64,000 nucleotides of DNA, from NCBI GenBank assembly GCA_965238215.1, contig OZ250180.1, forward strand, positions 2,790,001 through 2,854,000, given 5' to 3'. The notes under the pieces were generated by a model that had not been told where the DNA came from, made no database searches, and saw nothing but the letters and a program-made list of their open reading frames with translations. Numbering within the stretch: position 1 is the first letter of the stretch; every line of letters starts with the position of its first letter. A program made the position numbers and the translations under genes. The DNA is from JAPULR01 sp965238215 (GTDB lineage: Bacteria > Chloroflexota > Dehalococcoidia > Lucifugimonadales > GCA-2712585). This document shows, piece by piece, positions 50,953 through 61,859 of the stretch.

Positions 50953-51756
50953 ATGCAGACCATCAGCAAAAAACCGATGCCAAGACTCCCCCTCCAACAC
51001 CTACCCCTCGTCGTGCTTGGATTGCTGCTGATAGCCGTTGTAGCCGGGTGCACCGGCGCTGACTCCTCCGCTAAGGTACAGCCAACCGAAAGCGACTACA
51101 ATTTAGACCAGCTGAAAGCATGGCGTAGTGAATTGGTAAAGGCTTTGTGGCAGATCGGAATTCCTACAGGTTCTGGTCTGAACGAAAGGACGAAGCTCAT
51201 TATGATTGAGACCCGCGCACTTCGCGGAGTACCTGAGGCTTTCGAATCCGTCATCTCAACGTTGGATATCCCTCGGGATGCCATTGTGTTCGAAGTGGGA
51301 TGTGAGAACTTTAAGCAATGGCCACCCGAACCGCAAATACCCTTGGACGAGTCTTTCCATCGCTCAATAGAAGTCTCAATGGAGATTCCAACGCAGGCCA
51401 CTTACGGAGAGACTGTACCTCTAAAGCTGACGCTGCGGAACGTCGGCGATAAGCCGGTGGCCTTCTTGCTCGGCGGCAATCCGTACCATGACTTCGTTAT
51501 CACCACACCGGATGGCGAAGGGGTATGGTATTGGCGCTGTACCCGATATAGCTATGATGTACTGGGCGGTGGAAACCTGGAACCCGGAGAGGAGATAGAA
51601 TTCGCCGAAGAATGGCAGCAGGTGAACATTCGCGGAGAGCCCGTCCCCCCCGGTATCTATCTCGTTCGCGGGGTACTGGAGACTGGCGCAATTGACGCTC
51701 CAACATCGGAGTCCCATGTAACCAAACCCCACAGGCTGGAAGTGCTCAAGCGTTGA
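50953..51756 (+). CDS. Lipoprotein with BsuPI-like C-terminal domain
   Basis: 267 residues from ATG 50953; an in-frame ATG at 50881 adds 24 residues without signal character. The signal reads PLVVLGLLLIAVVAGC, lipobox VAGC. The middle part (KAWRSELVKALWQIGIPTGS) is not recognised. The C-terminal 110 residues resemble the intracellular-proteinase-inhibitor BsuPI fold: VPLKLTLRNVGDKPVAFLLGG, FVITTPDGEGVWYWR, LEPGEEIEFAEEW, PPGIYLVRGVL. It is predicted to be anchored outside the membrane; an inhibitor role is inference. Less GC-rich than its neighbours. Confidence 0.75.
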   Translation: MQTISKKPMPRLPLQHLPLVVLGLLLIAVVAGCTGADSSAKVQPTESDYNLDQLKAWRSELVKALWQIGIPTGSGLNERTKLIMIETRALRGVPEAFESVISTLDIPRDAIVFEVGCENFKQWPPEPQIPLDESFHRSIEVSMEIPTQATYGETVPLKLTLRNVGDKPVAFLLGGNPYHDFVITTPDGEGVWYWRCTRYSYDVLGGGNLEPGEEIEFAEEWQQVNIRGEPVPPGIYLVRGVLETGAIDAPTSESHVTKPHRLEVLKR

Positions 51757-51871
51757 AATCCTCCTCCCAACTGCCAATCGAACTTGCCCCTCCCTGCTGC
51801 TGTATAATATCCATAATGTTCAGGCTCCTCGTTAACTCCGAGCATAGCAACACTCTCAAAGGGGAAAAAGA

Positions 51872-52651
<780 letters not shown>

Positions 52652-52653
52652 CC

Positions 52654-53172
52654 TTGCAGGACGAAGCAAGCGATCTCTTCCAAGAGCTCAGGCGCTCCGT
52701 GGGCCGTGAGCAGACCTTCACTGCGGATAGGCCCATCGGTCGGGCCGCCTTCCGAATGTACGCCGGCGCTATCCACGACCCCAATCCCCTCTACACCAAC
52801 CCCGATGCGGCCCGGAGCGCCGGCCTTGAAGACGCAATCGCTCCGCCAACCCTCCTCTGCGACACGTTCCGCTTCTACGGCGACGCAATCGACGAAAGCG
52901 GCCTCCCCACGGCTCTGGACGAGCAATCCTCCGGGACGCCCCTCCGCGCCGGTAACAGCTACGAGTTCTTTCGACCCGTCCATCCCTCGGACGTCATCAC
53001 CGCTCGGCGCAAGGTCACCCGGGTCTGGCAGAAGCATGGCCGCTCCGGCCCGCTAACATTTCAGGAGGTGGAGATTACCTACCGCAACCAACGCTGCGAA
53101 CTCCTCGCCGTCAACACCGAGGTGCTGTGCTACCGCGAGCCCGAAGAGAACATCAACGTCGCATCGTCATGA
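52654..53172 (+). CDS. MaoC-like dehydratase, N-terminal-type (FAS1-like hydratase) subunit
   Basis: 172 residues from TTG 52654, two bases after the SDR stop; no ATG or GTG occurs before the conserved region. It shows the N-terminal-type MaoC hot-dog domain: FTADRPIGRAAFRMYAGAIHDPNPLYTNPDAA, then AIAPPTLLCDTFRFYGD and RAGNSYEFFRPVHPSDVI. This subunit usually pairs with a second hot-dog carrying the catalytic Asp/His. That partner is the next gene, which starts inside this stop codon (ATGA). Together they would hydrate or dehydrate an enoyl-CoA. Confidence 0.8.
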   Translation: MQDEASDLFQELRRSVGREQTFTADRPIGRAAFRMYAGAIHDPNPLYTNPDAARSAGLEDAIAPPTLLCDTFRFYGDAIDESGLPTALDEQSSGTPLRAGNSYEFFRPVHPSDVITARRKVTRVWQKHGRSGPLTFQEVEITYRNQRCELLAVNTEVLCYREPEENINVASS

Positions 53173-53615
53173 CACCCGCACCCCGTTATTTCGAAGACGT
53201 TAACGTAGGCGATCTCCTGCCCACCCTGGAGAAAAGCATTCGCCTCACGGACATGATGGCCTACGGCGCCGCTACGTGGGACTTCGCCCGCATCCACTAC
53301 GACGACGCATTCGCTCGAAAGCAAGGCCTGCCCTCACCAGTTGTTGACGGGCAGATGCTAGGCGCTTTTCTGGCCCAACTCGTGCAGGACTGGGCCGGGG
53401 CTCGAGGCTTCCTACGCAGCCTTGACTTCCAGAACCGTGGCATGGTCTTCCCCGGTTGCGTTGTGAAGTGCGGCGGCTGCGTCGCTGACCTCCGACGGGA
53501 GGGTTCGCGCAACCTGGTGGAGTGCAGCCTGTGGATCGACAACCAGAAGGGCGAAAGGGTGGTCGGGCCAGCCTCCGCCACCGTCAGCCTCCCATCCGAA
53601 GACGGCGCCGATTGA
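53169..53615 (+). CDS. MaoC-like enoyl-CoA hydratase, catalytic-type subunit
   Basis: 148 residues; ATG overlaps the previous stop by 4 bases. Hot-dog fold with YFEDVNVGDLLPTLEKSIRLTDM and the hydratase motif YGAATWDFARIHYDDAFARKQGLPSPVVDGQML, where Asp and His (DFARIHYD) are the expected catalytic pair. Heterodimer partner of the preceding gene, as in ChsH1/ChsH2-like steroid side-chain hydratases; substrate unknown. Its TGA overlaps the TTG start of the next gene (TTGA). Confidence 0.83.
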   Translation: MTPAPRYFEDVNVGDLLPTLEKSIRLTDMMAYGAATWDFARIHYDDAFARKQGLPSPVVDGQMLGAFLAQLVQDWAGARGFLRSLDFQNRGMVFPGCVVKCGGCVADLRREGSRNLVECSLWIDNQKGERVVGPASATVSLPSEDGAD

Positions 53616-54841
53616 CTTCCAAGCGCATAATCAAGCCTACCCACTACCCGTGGGACCCCAACTTCGAGAATAGGCCCTACTCCCTTGCCGTGGAGCGCCA
53701 CGGCCTGCTCTGCATATCCGGTCTGACGGCGGAAACCTACTCGCCGCAGCGTGGCAGCTACATCGTAGAGAGTACAAGCTTGGTGAAGCAGACCGAAGTC
53801 ATCTTCGGAAAGATGGGCGTTATCCTGGAGGCGGCGGGGTACACCTACGCCGACGTGGTTTATACCGTCGACTACGCCCTTGAAGCGGTCATGCCCGAAT
53901 ATCGGGCCAGCGGCGCCGTCCGCCGTGCCGCCTTTGGCGATTCTATGCCCGCCGCCGTGGGCATCCTCGTCAACGGCATCCCCAACTCCGTGTCCCTCAT
54001 GGCCGTCAGCGCCGTCGCCATGCGGGGCGGCAGGCACAAGCGAGCCGTCTTTCCCGAAGGCACCCCCACCTGGGAACGCTACCGCTCCCGGACCTTCTGG
54101 CCCGGCTTCTTCGTCGGCGACGACTGGTTCTGGCTCTCCGGCTCCACTGGACGCCGGTTCGACCCCGCCACGGGTCGGGAGGCGTACCGGAACGGCATAG
54201 AGGCCCAGGCTATCGACATCTGGGACAGCGCCCTCGGACAGGTGATTCACGACGCCGGCGTGGACCCCGACCGCATCGTCAAAGTCTTCGATTACGTCCA
54301 TCCCGCGGGAGTGGAGGGCTACCACGCTGCCTCTCGAAATCGCGGCGGTCTTAGCTCCGGCGGCGCGGCCCAGACGGGCATGGTCATTTCTCGCCTCCTG
54401 CACCGGCCCGCCCTCCTCGAGACCGACGCCCTCTGCTATATGGGCAACGACAAGCAGATCCTCCACGTTCCCGGCTGGCAGCGAGACGAGCATTCTCCAC
54501 CGGCGGCGGTCCGCTGCGGCAAATATCTCTTCTGCTCCGGCCTGGGCCCCATTGATCCCACCACCGGCGCCATTGTTGGGCGGGGCGATTTCGATGCCCA
54601 GCTCGCTCAAACCTACGCCAACCTGCGCCAAGTCCTCGAAGCTGCTGGCGCATCTCCCGCCGACGTGGTGCGAACCCTGGAGTTCGTCAATCCCCAAAAC
54701 GCCCACAGATACAACGATCTAGATGCCGCCAGACGCAATTTCTACTCAGAAAGTCTTCCGGCGGCAACCACCGTTACGGCCAACCAACTCCTTCCTTCCG
54801 AAGCCCATTTCGGCTTGGAGGCGTGGGCCGTCCTGGAGTAG
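53612..54841 (+). CDS. Tandem RidA/YjgF-family protein
   Basis: 409 residues from TTG 53612, overlapping the preceding stop. Two RidA-like domains: the first (about 15-140) with FENRPYSLAVERHGLLCISGLTA and VGILVNGIPNSVSLMAVSAVA, the second (about 165-409) with DDWFWLSGSTGRRFD, GKYLFCSGLGPIDPTTGAIVG and LEAAGASPADVVRTLEFVN. RidA proteins deaminate enamine/imine intermediates through a conserved Arg, which is not clearly kept here. Double-domain forms are uncommon. The acyl-CoA dehydrogenase gene starts 5 bases later, placing this protein in a CoA-ester pathway. Confidence 0.8.
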   Translation: MTSKRIIKPTHYPWDPNFENRPYSLAVERHGLLCISGLTAETYSPQRGSYIVESTSLVKQTEVIFGKMGVILEAAGYTYADVVYTVDYALEAVMPEYRASGAVRRAAFGDSMPAAVGILVNGIPNSVSLMAVSAVAMRGGRHKRAVFPEGTPTWERYRSRTFWPGFFVGDDWFWLSGSTGRRFDPATGREAYRNGIEAQAIDIWDSALGQVIHDAGVDPDRIVKVFDYVHPAGVEGYHAASRNRGGLSSGGAAQTGMVISRLLHRPALLETDALCYMGNDKQILHVPGWQRDEHSPPAAVRCGKYLFCSGLGPIDPTTGAIVGRGDFDAQLAQTYANLRQVLEAAGASPADVVRTLEFVNPQNAHRYNDLDAARRNFYSESLPAATTVTANQLLPSEAHFGLEAWAVLE

Positions 54842-54846
54842 CGAAT

Positions 54847-56004
<1,158 letters not shown>

Positions 56005-56036
56005 TACCGCCCCTGAGAACCGCCGGCTATGAACAT

Positions 56037-56165
56037 ATGGGTCCACGCCCGCCTCCCAATGTCATTCTGAGCGCAGCGAAGAATCTCGTCTTCTGGCGGA
56101 CACTTCCCCGCCCCCCGCCATGTCATCCCCCCCCCGTCATTCCCGTGAAAACGGGAATCCATCCC
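56037..56165. repeat. Dispersed repeats between convergent operons
   Basis: CATTCTGAGCGCAGCGAAG-type repeat (about 56062-56085) and a CCCGTGAAAACGGGAATCCATC hairpin (about 56143-56163). The second overlaps the end of the CoA-transferase gene. May serve as a bidirectional transcription end. Confidence 0.6.
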
Positions 56166-58629
56166 CCTCCGGCGGATACTCTTCCCCGATTATCCCATCG
56201 GCCCGCAGACCGTCAATCTCCTTGGCACTCAGCCCAAGCAATTGCCCATACACGTAGTCGTTATGCTGACCCAGGGTGTTCGGCGGAATAGGCGCAGGCT
56301 GCTTGAAGGCCGTTAGGTTCCACAAAAAGCCGGGGTAGCGATGCGTCCCCGCAACGGCATGATTCATCTCCTGGAAGAACCCCCGAGCCGCCAGATGCGG
56401 GTCCCGGTAGAGGTCAACGTCGTCGAAAACCGCCTGGGCGGGAACCCCTGCCGCCTGCAGAATCTCCATGGCCCGCATCTTGTCGCGCGGCCGGGTCCAG
56501 CCCTCGATTAGACCGTCCAATGCATCGGCGTTGCTGCGTCGGTGTTCCTCATCCACATATCGAGAGTCCCGCAGCCACTCTTCGTGGCCCGTAGCGGCGC
56601 AAAAGGCCCGCCACTCCTCCTCCGACGTAACGTTTACAACAAGCCACTGGTCCTCGCCCAAGCACCGGTAGCAGCCGTATGGCGCGTGGCGAGGATGAAG
56701 GCTGCCCCACCGCTTTGGCTTTCGACCGTTCATCGCAAAGTCCATGAAGGGCCCACCCAAGTGGTGGAGGAAGGTCTCAACCTGAGACATGTCTATCCAC
56801 TGTCCCCGGCCCGTGCGTTCGCGGTAGTGGAGGGCGGCGAGAATGGCAAAAACTGCCGTCACCGAAGCAGTCGCGTCAGTGTGCTGAATTAGCGGCGTAG
56901 TAGAATCATCCGTATCGAGATAGCCTCGCATGGCGTGATGCCCGGTAAACCCGTCGAGCGCGCTCCCGAGGGCGGCGTAGCCCTGATACGGACCTTCTTC
57001 TCCCCAGCCCGACATCCCAAGCATCACGATGTTGGGGTTCATCTCGACCACGTAGGAATAATCGACCCCCAACCGGGCCGACGTGCCGGCGGTGAACGAC
57101 GTGAGAAGAGCGTCCGCCTTGCCAATGAGCTTTTCGAAAAGCGCCATCCCACGAGGGTCCTTCAGATTGAGCGTGATGCCCAGCTTGTTGCGGTTAGCCA
57201 TGTTGTGTAGAGCGGCCCTGTCCCACGGGCGTGGAGCGTCTGCGTCGTTGCCGCTGTAGCCGACGGCCTGTCCTTTCAGGCGCGTCAGAGAGGGTCTGGG
57301 GAAGGACTCCAGCTTGATGACCGTCGCACCCAGGTCTCCCAGCATGGAGCCTGTCATGGGCCCGGCCCAAACCTCCGACATGTCCACAACCAGGAAACCG
57401 TCCAGCGGCGGCAAGATCTCCCGACTTTTCTGAACACACGCTTGGTCTCTCAGCTTGGCAGAATCCTTTCCCCGGGCGTCCTCCGAGTCTCTAAGAATCC
57501 CATCCGTGTGCTGGCCCAACAACGGAGCCGTTTGCCCGCCACGCCACGGCGTCTCGCTCATCTTCACCGGCGCTCCCAACTCCGGCAACGCGCCGACTCG
57601 CGGGTGCTCCGTCCTCGTAAAGAACCCCCGCGCATTCAGCTGTGGGTCCTCCATCAACTCCCCAAAGGAGAGAACCGGCGCGCACATCACCTTGTGGGCC
57701 TGGCAGAGGGCAAAGATTTCCCTCTTGGTATGCTGCATCAGCCACTCGATGAACAGGGCGTCGAATTCCTCGGCGTTCCTGCTCCGTGCCTCCGATTCCG
57801 CAAAGCGAGGATCTTGAGCAATGTCCGGCCTGCCCATGGCGTCGCAGAGGCGCCGAAAATAGAGGTCATAGCCCACCCCCATTACCACGTATCCGTCCTG
57901 GCACGGATAAGCGCCTTGCGGAATCCCCCCCGGCCAGCGCTCCCTCGAAGTCTTGACGCCTGTGTACTCGTAGAAGAGACTGCGGCTATCCACGTTGCCC
58001 ACCAGCGCCTCCAGGGCCGAAACGTCCACCTGCTGGCCCACGCCCTGCAAGCTGCTCACAAACAGAGCGCCTAAAGTCGCGGCGGCGGCCGTTGCCCCCA
58101 CCTGGTACCAGACCACGTCGTGAGCGTAGGGCAGCGGCGCCCTGTCGGGCAGCCCGTGGACGTACATCCTGCCGCTCATGGCGAACACGCCAAAATCCGT
58201 CGCCTTGTGGTTCCGATAAGGCCCCGTCTGTCCAAAGGACGTAATGGACGTCATGACCAGCGCAGGATTCACTTCCTCCAGCGTGTCAAATCCCAGTCCC
58301 ACGGATGCCATGAATCCCGGAGGGCGTGTCTCGATGAGGACGTTGGCCTTGGATGCCAGCCGCTTCAAGACTCCCCGCCCTTCCTGTGTTTCCCAATCAA
58401 GCGCAAGGCTCCGCTTGCCCGCGTTCAGATGCAGAAAGAGGCCGCTCTTCTCCGGATGGGGAACGTCTTTCGGAAATGGGCCAACGGCACGCGCGGGATC
58501 GCCAAGCCGCGGCGGTTCGACCTTGATAACATCCGCTCCGAAACCTGCCAGCAGCCGGCCACAGTAGGCGCCGGCCACGTTGTCGCTCAGGTCAAGGACG
58601 GTAACGTCAGAGAGGGATGACTGTGACAT
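56137..58629 (-). CDS. Double-domain CaiB/BaiF-type CoA transferase
   Basis: 830 residues, two class-III CoA-transferase modules in tandem. Module 1 (about 1-390): VLDLSDNVAGAYCGRLLAGFGADVIKVE, FGQTGPYRNHKATDFGVFAMSG, QVDVSALEAL. Module 2 (about 415-830): VVDMSEVWAGPMTGSMLGDLGATVIKLE, WGEEGPYQGYAALGSALDG, WIDMSQVETFLHHLGG, FFQEMNHAVAGTHRYPG. Normal length is about 400. Fusion of two copies mimics the dimer. It moves CoA between carboxylic acids, activating a substrate. Third gene of the minus-strand operon with two acyl-CoA dehydrogenases, 24 bases after the second. Confidence 0.87.
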   Translation of the reverse strand: MSQSSLSDVTVLDLSDNVAGAYCGRLLAGFGADVIKVEPPRLGDPARAVGPFPKDVPHPEKSGLFLHLNAGKRSLALDWETQEGRGVLKRLASKANVLIETRPPGFMASVGLGFDTLEEVNPALVMTSITSFGQTGPYRNHKATDFGVFAMSGRMYVHGLPDRAPLPYAHDVVWYQVGATAAAATLGALFVSSLQGVGQQVDVSALEALVGNVDSRSLFYEYTGVKTSRERWPGGIPQGAYPCQDGYVVMGVGYDLYFRRLCDAMGRPDIAQDPRFAESEARSRNAEEFDALFIEWLMQHTKREIFALCQAHKVMCAPVLSFGELMEDPQLNARGFFTRTEHPRVGALPELGAPVKMSETPWRGGQTAPLLGQHTDGILRDSEDARGKDSAKLRDQACVQKSREILPPLDGFLVVDMSEVWAGPMTGSMLGDLGATVIKLESFPRPSLTRLKGQAVGYSGNDADAPRPWDRAALHNMANRNKLGITLNLKDPRGMALFEKLIGKADALLTSFTAGTSARLGVDYSYVVEMNPNIVMLGMSGWGEEGPYQGYAALGSALDGFTGHHAMRGYLDTDDSTTPLIQHTDATASVTAVFAILAALHYRERTGRGQWIDMSQVETFLHHLGGPFMDFAMNGRKPKRWGSLHPRHAPYGCYRCLGEDQWLVVNVTSEEEWRAFCAATGHEEWLRDSRYVDEEHRRSNADALDGLIEGWTRPRDKMRAMEILQAAGVPAQAVFDDVDLYRDPHLAARGFFQEMNHAVAGTHRYPGFLWNLTAFKQPAPIPPNTLGQHNDYVYGQLLGLSAKEIDGLRADGIIGEEYPPEGDGFPFSRE

Positions 58630-58653
58630 GACGGCGCAGCGCGTCCGGTGGGA

Positions 58654-59775
58654 CTAAAGTCCCATCGCGTCGGCGATGCGGTCAATCTGGGCCAGCATCC
58701 CGCCGCCGTCGGCCTCCGACAGCTTGTTACGGGCGCTGTAGAGCTGCATGTCGTGTTCCACGGTGTAGGAGATACCGGCGTAGACGCCGTGGCCCACTAC
58801 GGTGGATAGACGGCTCATCTCGTCCGCCGACGCCTTGGCGAGGGCTATCTCCTCGGCGCAGGCATGACCCTCCGCCATGCTGCAGGCGGCACGGTATGTC
58901 AGCAGCTCGGCGGCATCAACGGCCACCCGCAGATCGGCCAACTGGTGCTGAATAGCTTGGAAGGCCCCGATGGGCCGTCCGAACTGGACCCGGTTCTTGG
59001 CGTAGTCTATGACCATCTCCAGTATCTTCCTACATCGCCCGACCATCTCCCCGCACTGCGCCAGCGTGGCCCACTCCAGCGCTTTGGCCAGAGCCTCCCC
59101 ACCCTCTCCGGCTCGTCCGAAGATTTCATCGTGTGTAAGCTCAACATCGCTGAACTCCACCCTCGCTTGAGGATAACCGGCAATGCTCGTTAAAGGCTCA
59201 ATCACAACGCCGCGAGCCTTGGCCGACACTAAAGCCAGGGTTATGCCCCCAGACTCCGGCCCACGTGCGGCGCAAATCAGCGTCTCCGCCGATGCCGCGA
59301 AGGGTACGAAGTTCTTAACACCGTTAAGCCTATATCCGCCGCCCTGCGCAGATACCTCCGTCGAAACCCGCTCCGCGCCGGATCCCCCGTCATCTTCATA
59401 CAAGGCCAGGCTCATTATCAGCTTCCCCTGGGCCAGATGGGGCAGTAATTTCTCTCGCTGGGCGGCATTCCCTGCCAAGCTCACCAGCTGACCGCAAGTT
59501 ACGACTGAAATCATATATGGCGAAGGAAGCAGCGCCCGGCCCATCTCCTCCGACAACACTAGCTGATCGACGGCGTCCCCGCCCTCCCCACCGTGTTCTA
59601 TCGGAAGCGCCAGACCCATCCAGCCCAGCCCTGCCATCCGCTCCCACAAGCCCTGCGAGTATCCCTTAGCAGTCGCCTCCAACTCCCGCACCAGCGTCGT
59701 GGGACAGTTCGCCTCCAGAAACTCGCGGGCCGTCCGCCTCAGCATCTCCTGGCTCTCGTTCAATGCGAGTTCCAC
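58654..59775 (-). CDS. Acyl-CoA dehydrogenase (second subunit type)
   Basis: 373 residues from GTG 59775, 5 bases after the preceding stop. ACAD fold with GLGWMGLALPIEHGGEGGD, SLALYEDDGGSG, LNGVKNFVPFAASAETLICAA, FGRPIGAFQAIQHQLADL and a degenerate end (HDMQLYSARNKLSEADGG). It belongs to the smaller, divergent kind that often forms heteromers with a full ACAD, as in steroid and terpenoid degradation. The usual catalytic Glu/Arg region is weakly conserved, so the upstream gene may hold the active site. Confidence 0.85.
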   Translation of the reverse strand: MELALNESQEMLRRTAREFLEANCPTTLVRELEATAKGYSQGLWERMAGLGWMGLALPIEHGGEGGDAVDQLVLSEEMGRALLPSPYMISVVTCGQLVSLAGNAAQREKLLPHLAQGKLIMSLALYEDDGGSGAERVSTEVSAQGGGYRLNGVKNFVPFAASAETLICAARGPESGGITLALVSAKARGVVIEPLTSIAGYPQARVEFSDVELTHDEIFGRAGEGGEALAKALEWATLAQCGEMVGRCRKILEMVIDYAKNRVQFGRPIGAFQAIQHQLADLRVAVDAAELLTYRAACSMAEGHACAEEIALAKASADEMSRLSTVVGHGVYAGISYTVEHDMQLYSARNKLSEADGGGMLAQIDRIADAMGL

Positions 59776-59780
59776 GTTAC

Positions 59781-60947
59781 CTACCTGGGAAGCCCCAGGC
59801 CCCTCTGCGCGATGATGTTAAGGTGAATTTCCATCGTTCCTGCCCCGTGCATGTGCATGCTCTCGCGGCTCAGCCCCTCTATAACCCCCTGGATGGGCGC
59901 CACGCTGGATTCCGGCGTCAGCGTTCCGGACCGATCCAGAATCTCCATAGCTTCTTGGGCAAAATTGAGCCGCTGCTGGGTGCCATAGAGAAAGGCCATG
60001 GATGCTTCGGCGTTCGGCACATCGCCGCGGCTTTGCATCCACGCTACCTTCCAGCACAGCACCGCCCACCCTTCCAGCCCAACCTTTATTTTGGCGAGCT
60101 TGTACCGGACCACCGGGTCCTTGCCCAGGACGCCCCCCCGGTACGGAGCGGTCTTGCAGAAAGTTACAAAATCGTCGAACGTGCGCCGCACTCGCGCGTA
60201 TCGCTCAAGGCCCGCTCGCTCGTAGTCCAACGTGGTCATGGCGTGATACCAGCCCTGGTTTTCCTGACCCACCAGACACGACCGTGGCACCCGAACGTCG
60301 TCGAAGAAAGTTTGCGCCGCCACCTCGCCGTTGATGTAGAGCAGTGGGCGCGTGGTGATCCCCGGGGTATCCATCTCGACAATGAATAGGCTGATGCCCC
60401 GATGTTTGGGCGCATGGGGGTCCGTCCTGGCCAGCAAATAGATGAAGTCGGCGTGAGCGTAGTAGCTGGTGAACATCTTGGAGCCGTTGAGCACGTAGTG
60501 GTCGCCGTCCGTCTCGGCGCGCATCTGTAGTGAGGCCAGGTCTGAACCGGCGTCGGGCTCCGTAAACCCCTGGCAGTACTCCGCTTCACCCCGGGCTATC
60601 GGCGGCAGGTAGCGGGCCTTCTGCTCCGGCGTCCCAAACTTGATGATGGCGGGACCTGAGAAGTTCAACCCCGTAATGCCCACCCGCTGGACCCGGTGAT
60701 AGCCAATCTGCTCGTCCAGAATGGACTGCTCCAGAAACGTCTTGCCGCCTCCCCTGTACTCCGTGGGCCAGCCAATAGTGAGCCACCCCTTCTCCGCCAA
60801 TCGACGGAACAGGTCCCTGCTGAACCAGTATTTCTTCTCCGAGAACGTGCCGAAGATCGTCTCGTATTCAGGAGACATCTCCTCTCGGAGGAATTCGCAG
60901 ACCTCTTGGCGAAATTGCTGCTGTTCTTGACTAAATCTAAAGCGCAT
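59781..60947 (-). CDS. Acyl-CoA dehydrogenase (first subunit type)
   Basis: 388 residues from ATG 60947 (a TTG five codons upstream is possible). Standard features: LAEKGWLTIGWPTEYRGGGKTFLEQ, YCQGFTEPDAGSDLASLQMRA, LNGSKMFTSYYAHADFIYLLARTD, RVPRSCLVGQENQGWYHAMTTLDYERAG and MHMHGAGTMEIHLNIIAQRGLGLPR. It resembles FadE-type dehydrogenases acting on bulky acyl-CoAs. First gene of the operon ACAD-ACAD-CaiB. A partnership with the next gene as a heteromer is inferred from adjacency and size. Confidence 0.88.
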   Translation of the reverse strand: MRFRFSQEQQQFRQEVCEFLREEMSPEYETIFGTFSEKKYWFSRDLFRRLAEKGWLTIGWPTEYRGGGKTFLEQSILDEQIGYHRVQRVGITGLNFSGPAIIKFGTPEQKARYLPPIARGEAEYCQGFTEPDAGSDLASLQMRAETDGDHYVLNGSKMFTSYYAHADFIYLLARTDPHAPKHRGISLFIVEMDTPGITTRPLLYINGEVAAQTFFDDVRVPRSCLVGQENQGWYHAMTTLDYERAGLERYARVRRTFDDFVTFCKTAPYRGGVLGKDPVVRYKLAKIKVGLEGWAVLCWKVAWMQSRGDVPNAEASMAFLYGTQQRLNFAQEAMEILDRSGTLTPESSVAPIQGVIEGLSRESMHMHGAGTMEIHLNIIAQRGLGLPR

Positions 60948-61029
60948 TATTCTGACTGCCAACGGCGCAACCGATTATAGCGGAGGGCCGCCGCAACCGC
61001 CAACGCACAACCCGCTCCCCCTCCCTATC

Positions 61030-61072
61030 CCCACCCTTCCCCCTCGACGGGGGAAGGTTTGGATGGGGGTGA
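61030..61072. repeat. Dispersed repeat (GATGGGGGAAGG type)
   Basis: CTTCCCCCTCGACGGGGGAAG hairpin (about 61035-61056) followed by GGATGGGGGTG. The loop differs from other copies (CTCGA for CTTGAT) while the stem is kept. Confidence 0.65.
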
Positions 61073-61116
61073 AGACCCCTCGCCAACTACCAACCCTTCC
61101 TTACCCAATATCCCCT

Positions 61117-61445
61117 CCCGTGTCCTCGCGCATGCGGGGACCCATCCCCCTCTCGTCATTCCGACCTCCGAGCCGGAATACAGAGGCCGGCTCCACCCGT
61201 TATTCCCGCGAAGAGCCTGCCCTCGCGTCGAAATCCCCCCTTCCCGTGTCCTCGCGCATGCGGGGACCCATCCCCCTCTCGTCATTCCGACCTCCGAGCC
61301 GGAATCCAGAAACCGGCTCCACCCGTTATTTCCGCGAGGAGCCTGCCCTCGCGTCGAAATCCCCCCCTCCCGTGTCCTCGCGCATGCGGGGACCCATCCC
61401 CCTCTCGTCATTCCGACCTCCGAGCCGGAATCCAGAAACCAGCCC
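61117..61445. repeat. 126-base tandem repeat, about 2.6 copies
   Basis: Units begin at 61117, 61243 and 61369, an exact 126-base period; the last is cut near 61445. Each unit contains CCTCGCGCATGCGGGGACCC, then a TCATTCCGACCTCCGAGCCGG-type block and a CCCGCGAAGAGCC-type block. Copies differ at few bases, showing recent amplification. There are no unique spacers, so it is not a CRISPR array. Confidence 0.9.
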
Positions 61446-61493
61446 CCTGCCGTTTTTGGACAGTCGAAAGTCCCTGCCGACTTAAGACCCCGT

Positions 61494-61847
61494 TCAGTCT
61501 ATGCGTTCGGTCAGAATGTGTCGGCGGTTCCGGGTGTAGGGACGCACCTGCTCGGGCCACCGCCCCAACTCCACCGCTTCGCCCCAGCCGTCGGAGAGAA
61601 GCACCTCCGGACTTTCGACCTCGTAGAGGGCATGATACCGGGGCTCGTCGTCAAACCGCATCTCCTTCCGCTCCCCACCGATGAGCATGGTCAGGCCCCG
61701 CATCTTGTAGCGCGCCACGGAAACCACGCCGGGCACGGTGAGAAGATTCGGCACGTGCTCTTTGTCGTAGACCTCGTTGAACAAGTCCTCCTGCTCAGGC
61801 TCCACATCCATACTGGCAATAAACAGATACTTGGATTTCTTTGTCAT
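61494..61847 (-). CDS. Hypothetical dimeric alpha-beta-barrel-like protein
   Basis: 117 residues; AGGGAG precedes ATG by 6 bases. Pattern of a ferredoxin-like EthD/ABM-type domain: SKYLFIASMDVEPEQEDLFNEVYDKEHVPNLLTVPGVVSVARYK, followed by a beta strand YHALYEVESPEVL. Proteins of this kind often act on or near hydrophobic substrates. It lies 12 bases downstream of the molybdenum hydroxylase FAD subunit and is the last gene of that operon. I cannot assign a function. Confidence 0.75.
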   Translation of the reverse strand: MTKKSKYLFIASMDVEPEQEDLFNEVYDKEHVPNLLTVPGVVSVARYKMRGLTMLIGGERKEMRFDDEPRYHALYEVESPEVLLSDGWGEAVELGRWPEQVRPYTRNRRHILTERID

Positions 61848-61859
61848 GATTGCTCTCCC

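Noticed and set aside
61117..61445. Array-like repeat that could be taken for CRISPR
   Set aside because: Units are 126 bases and contiguous, with no short repeat/unique spacer alternation and no cas genes.
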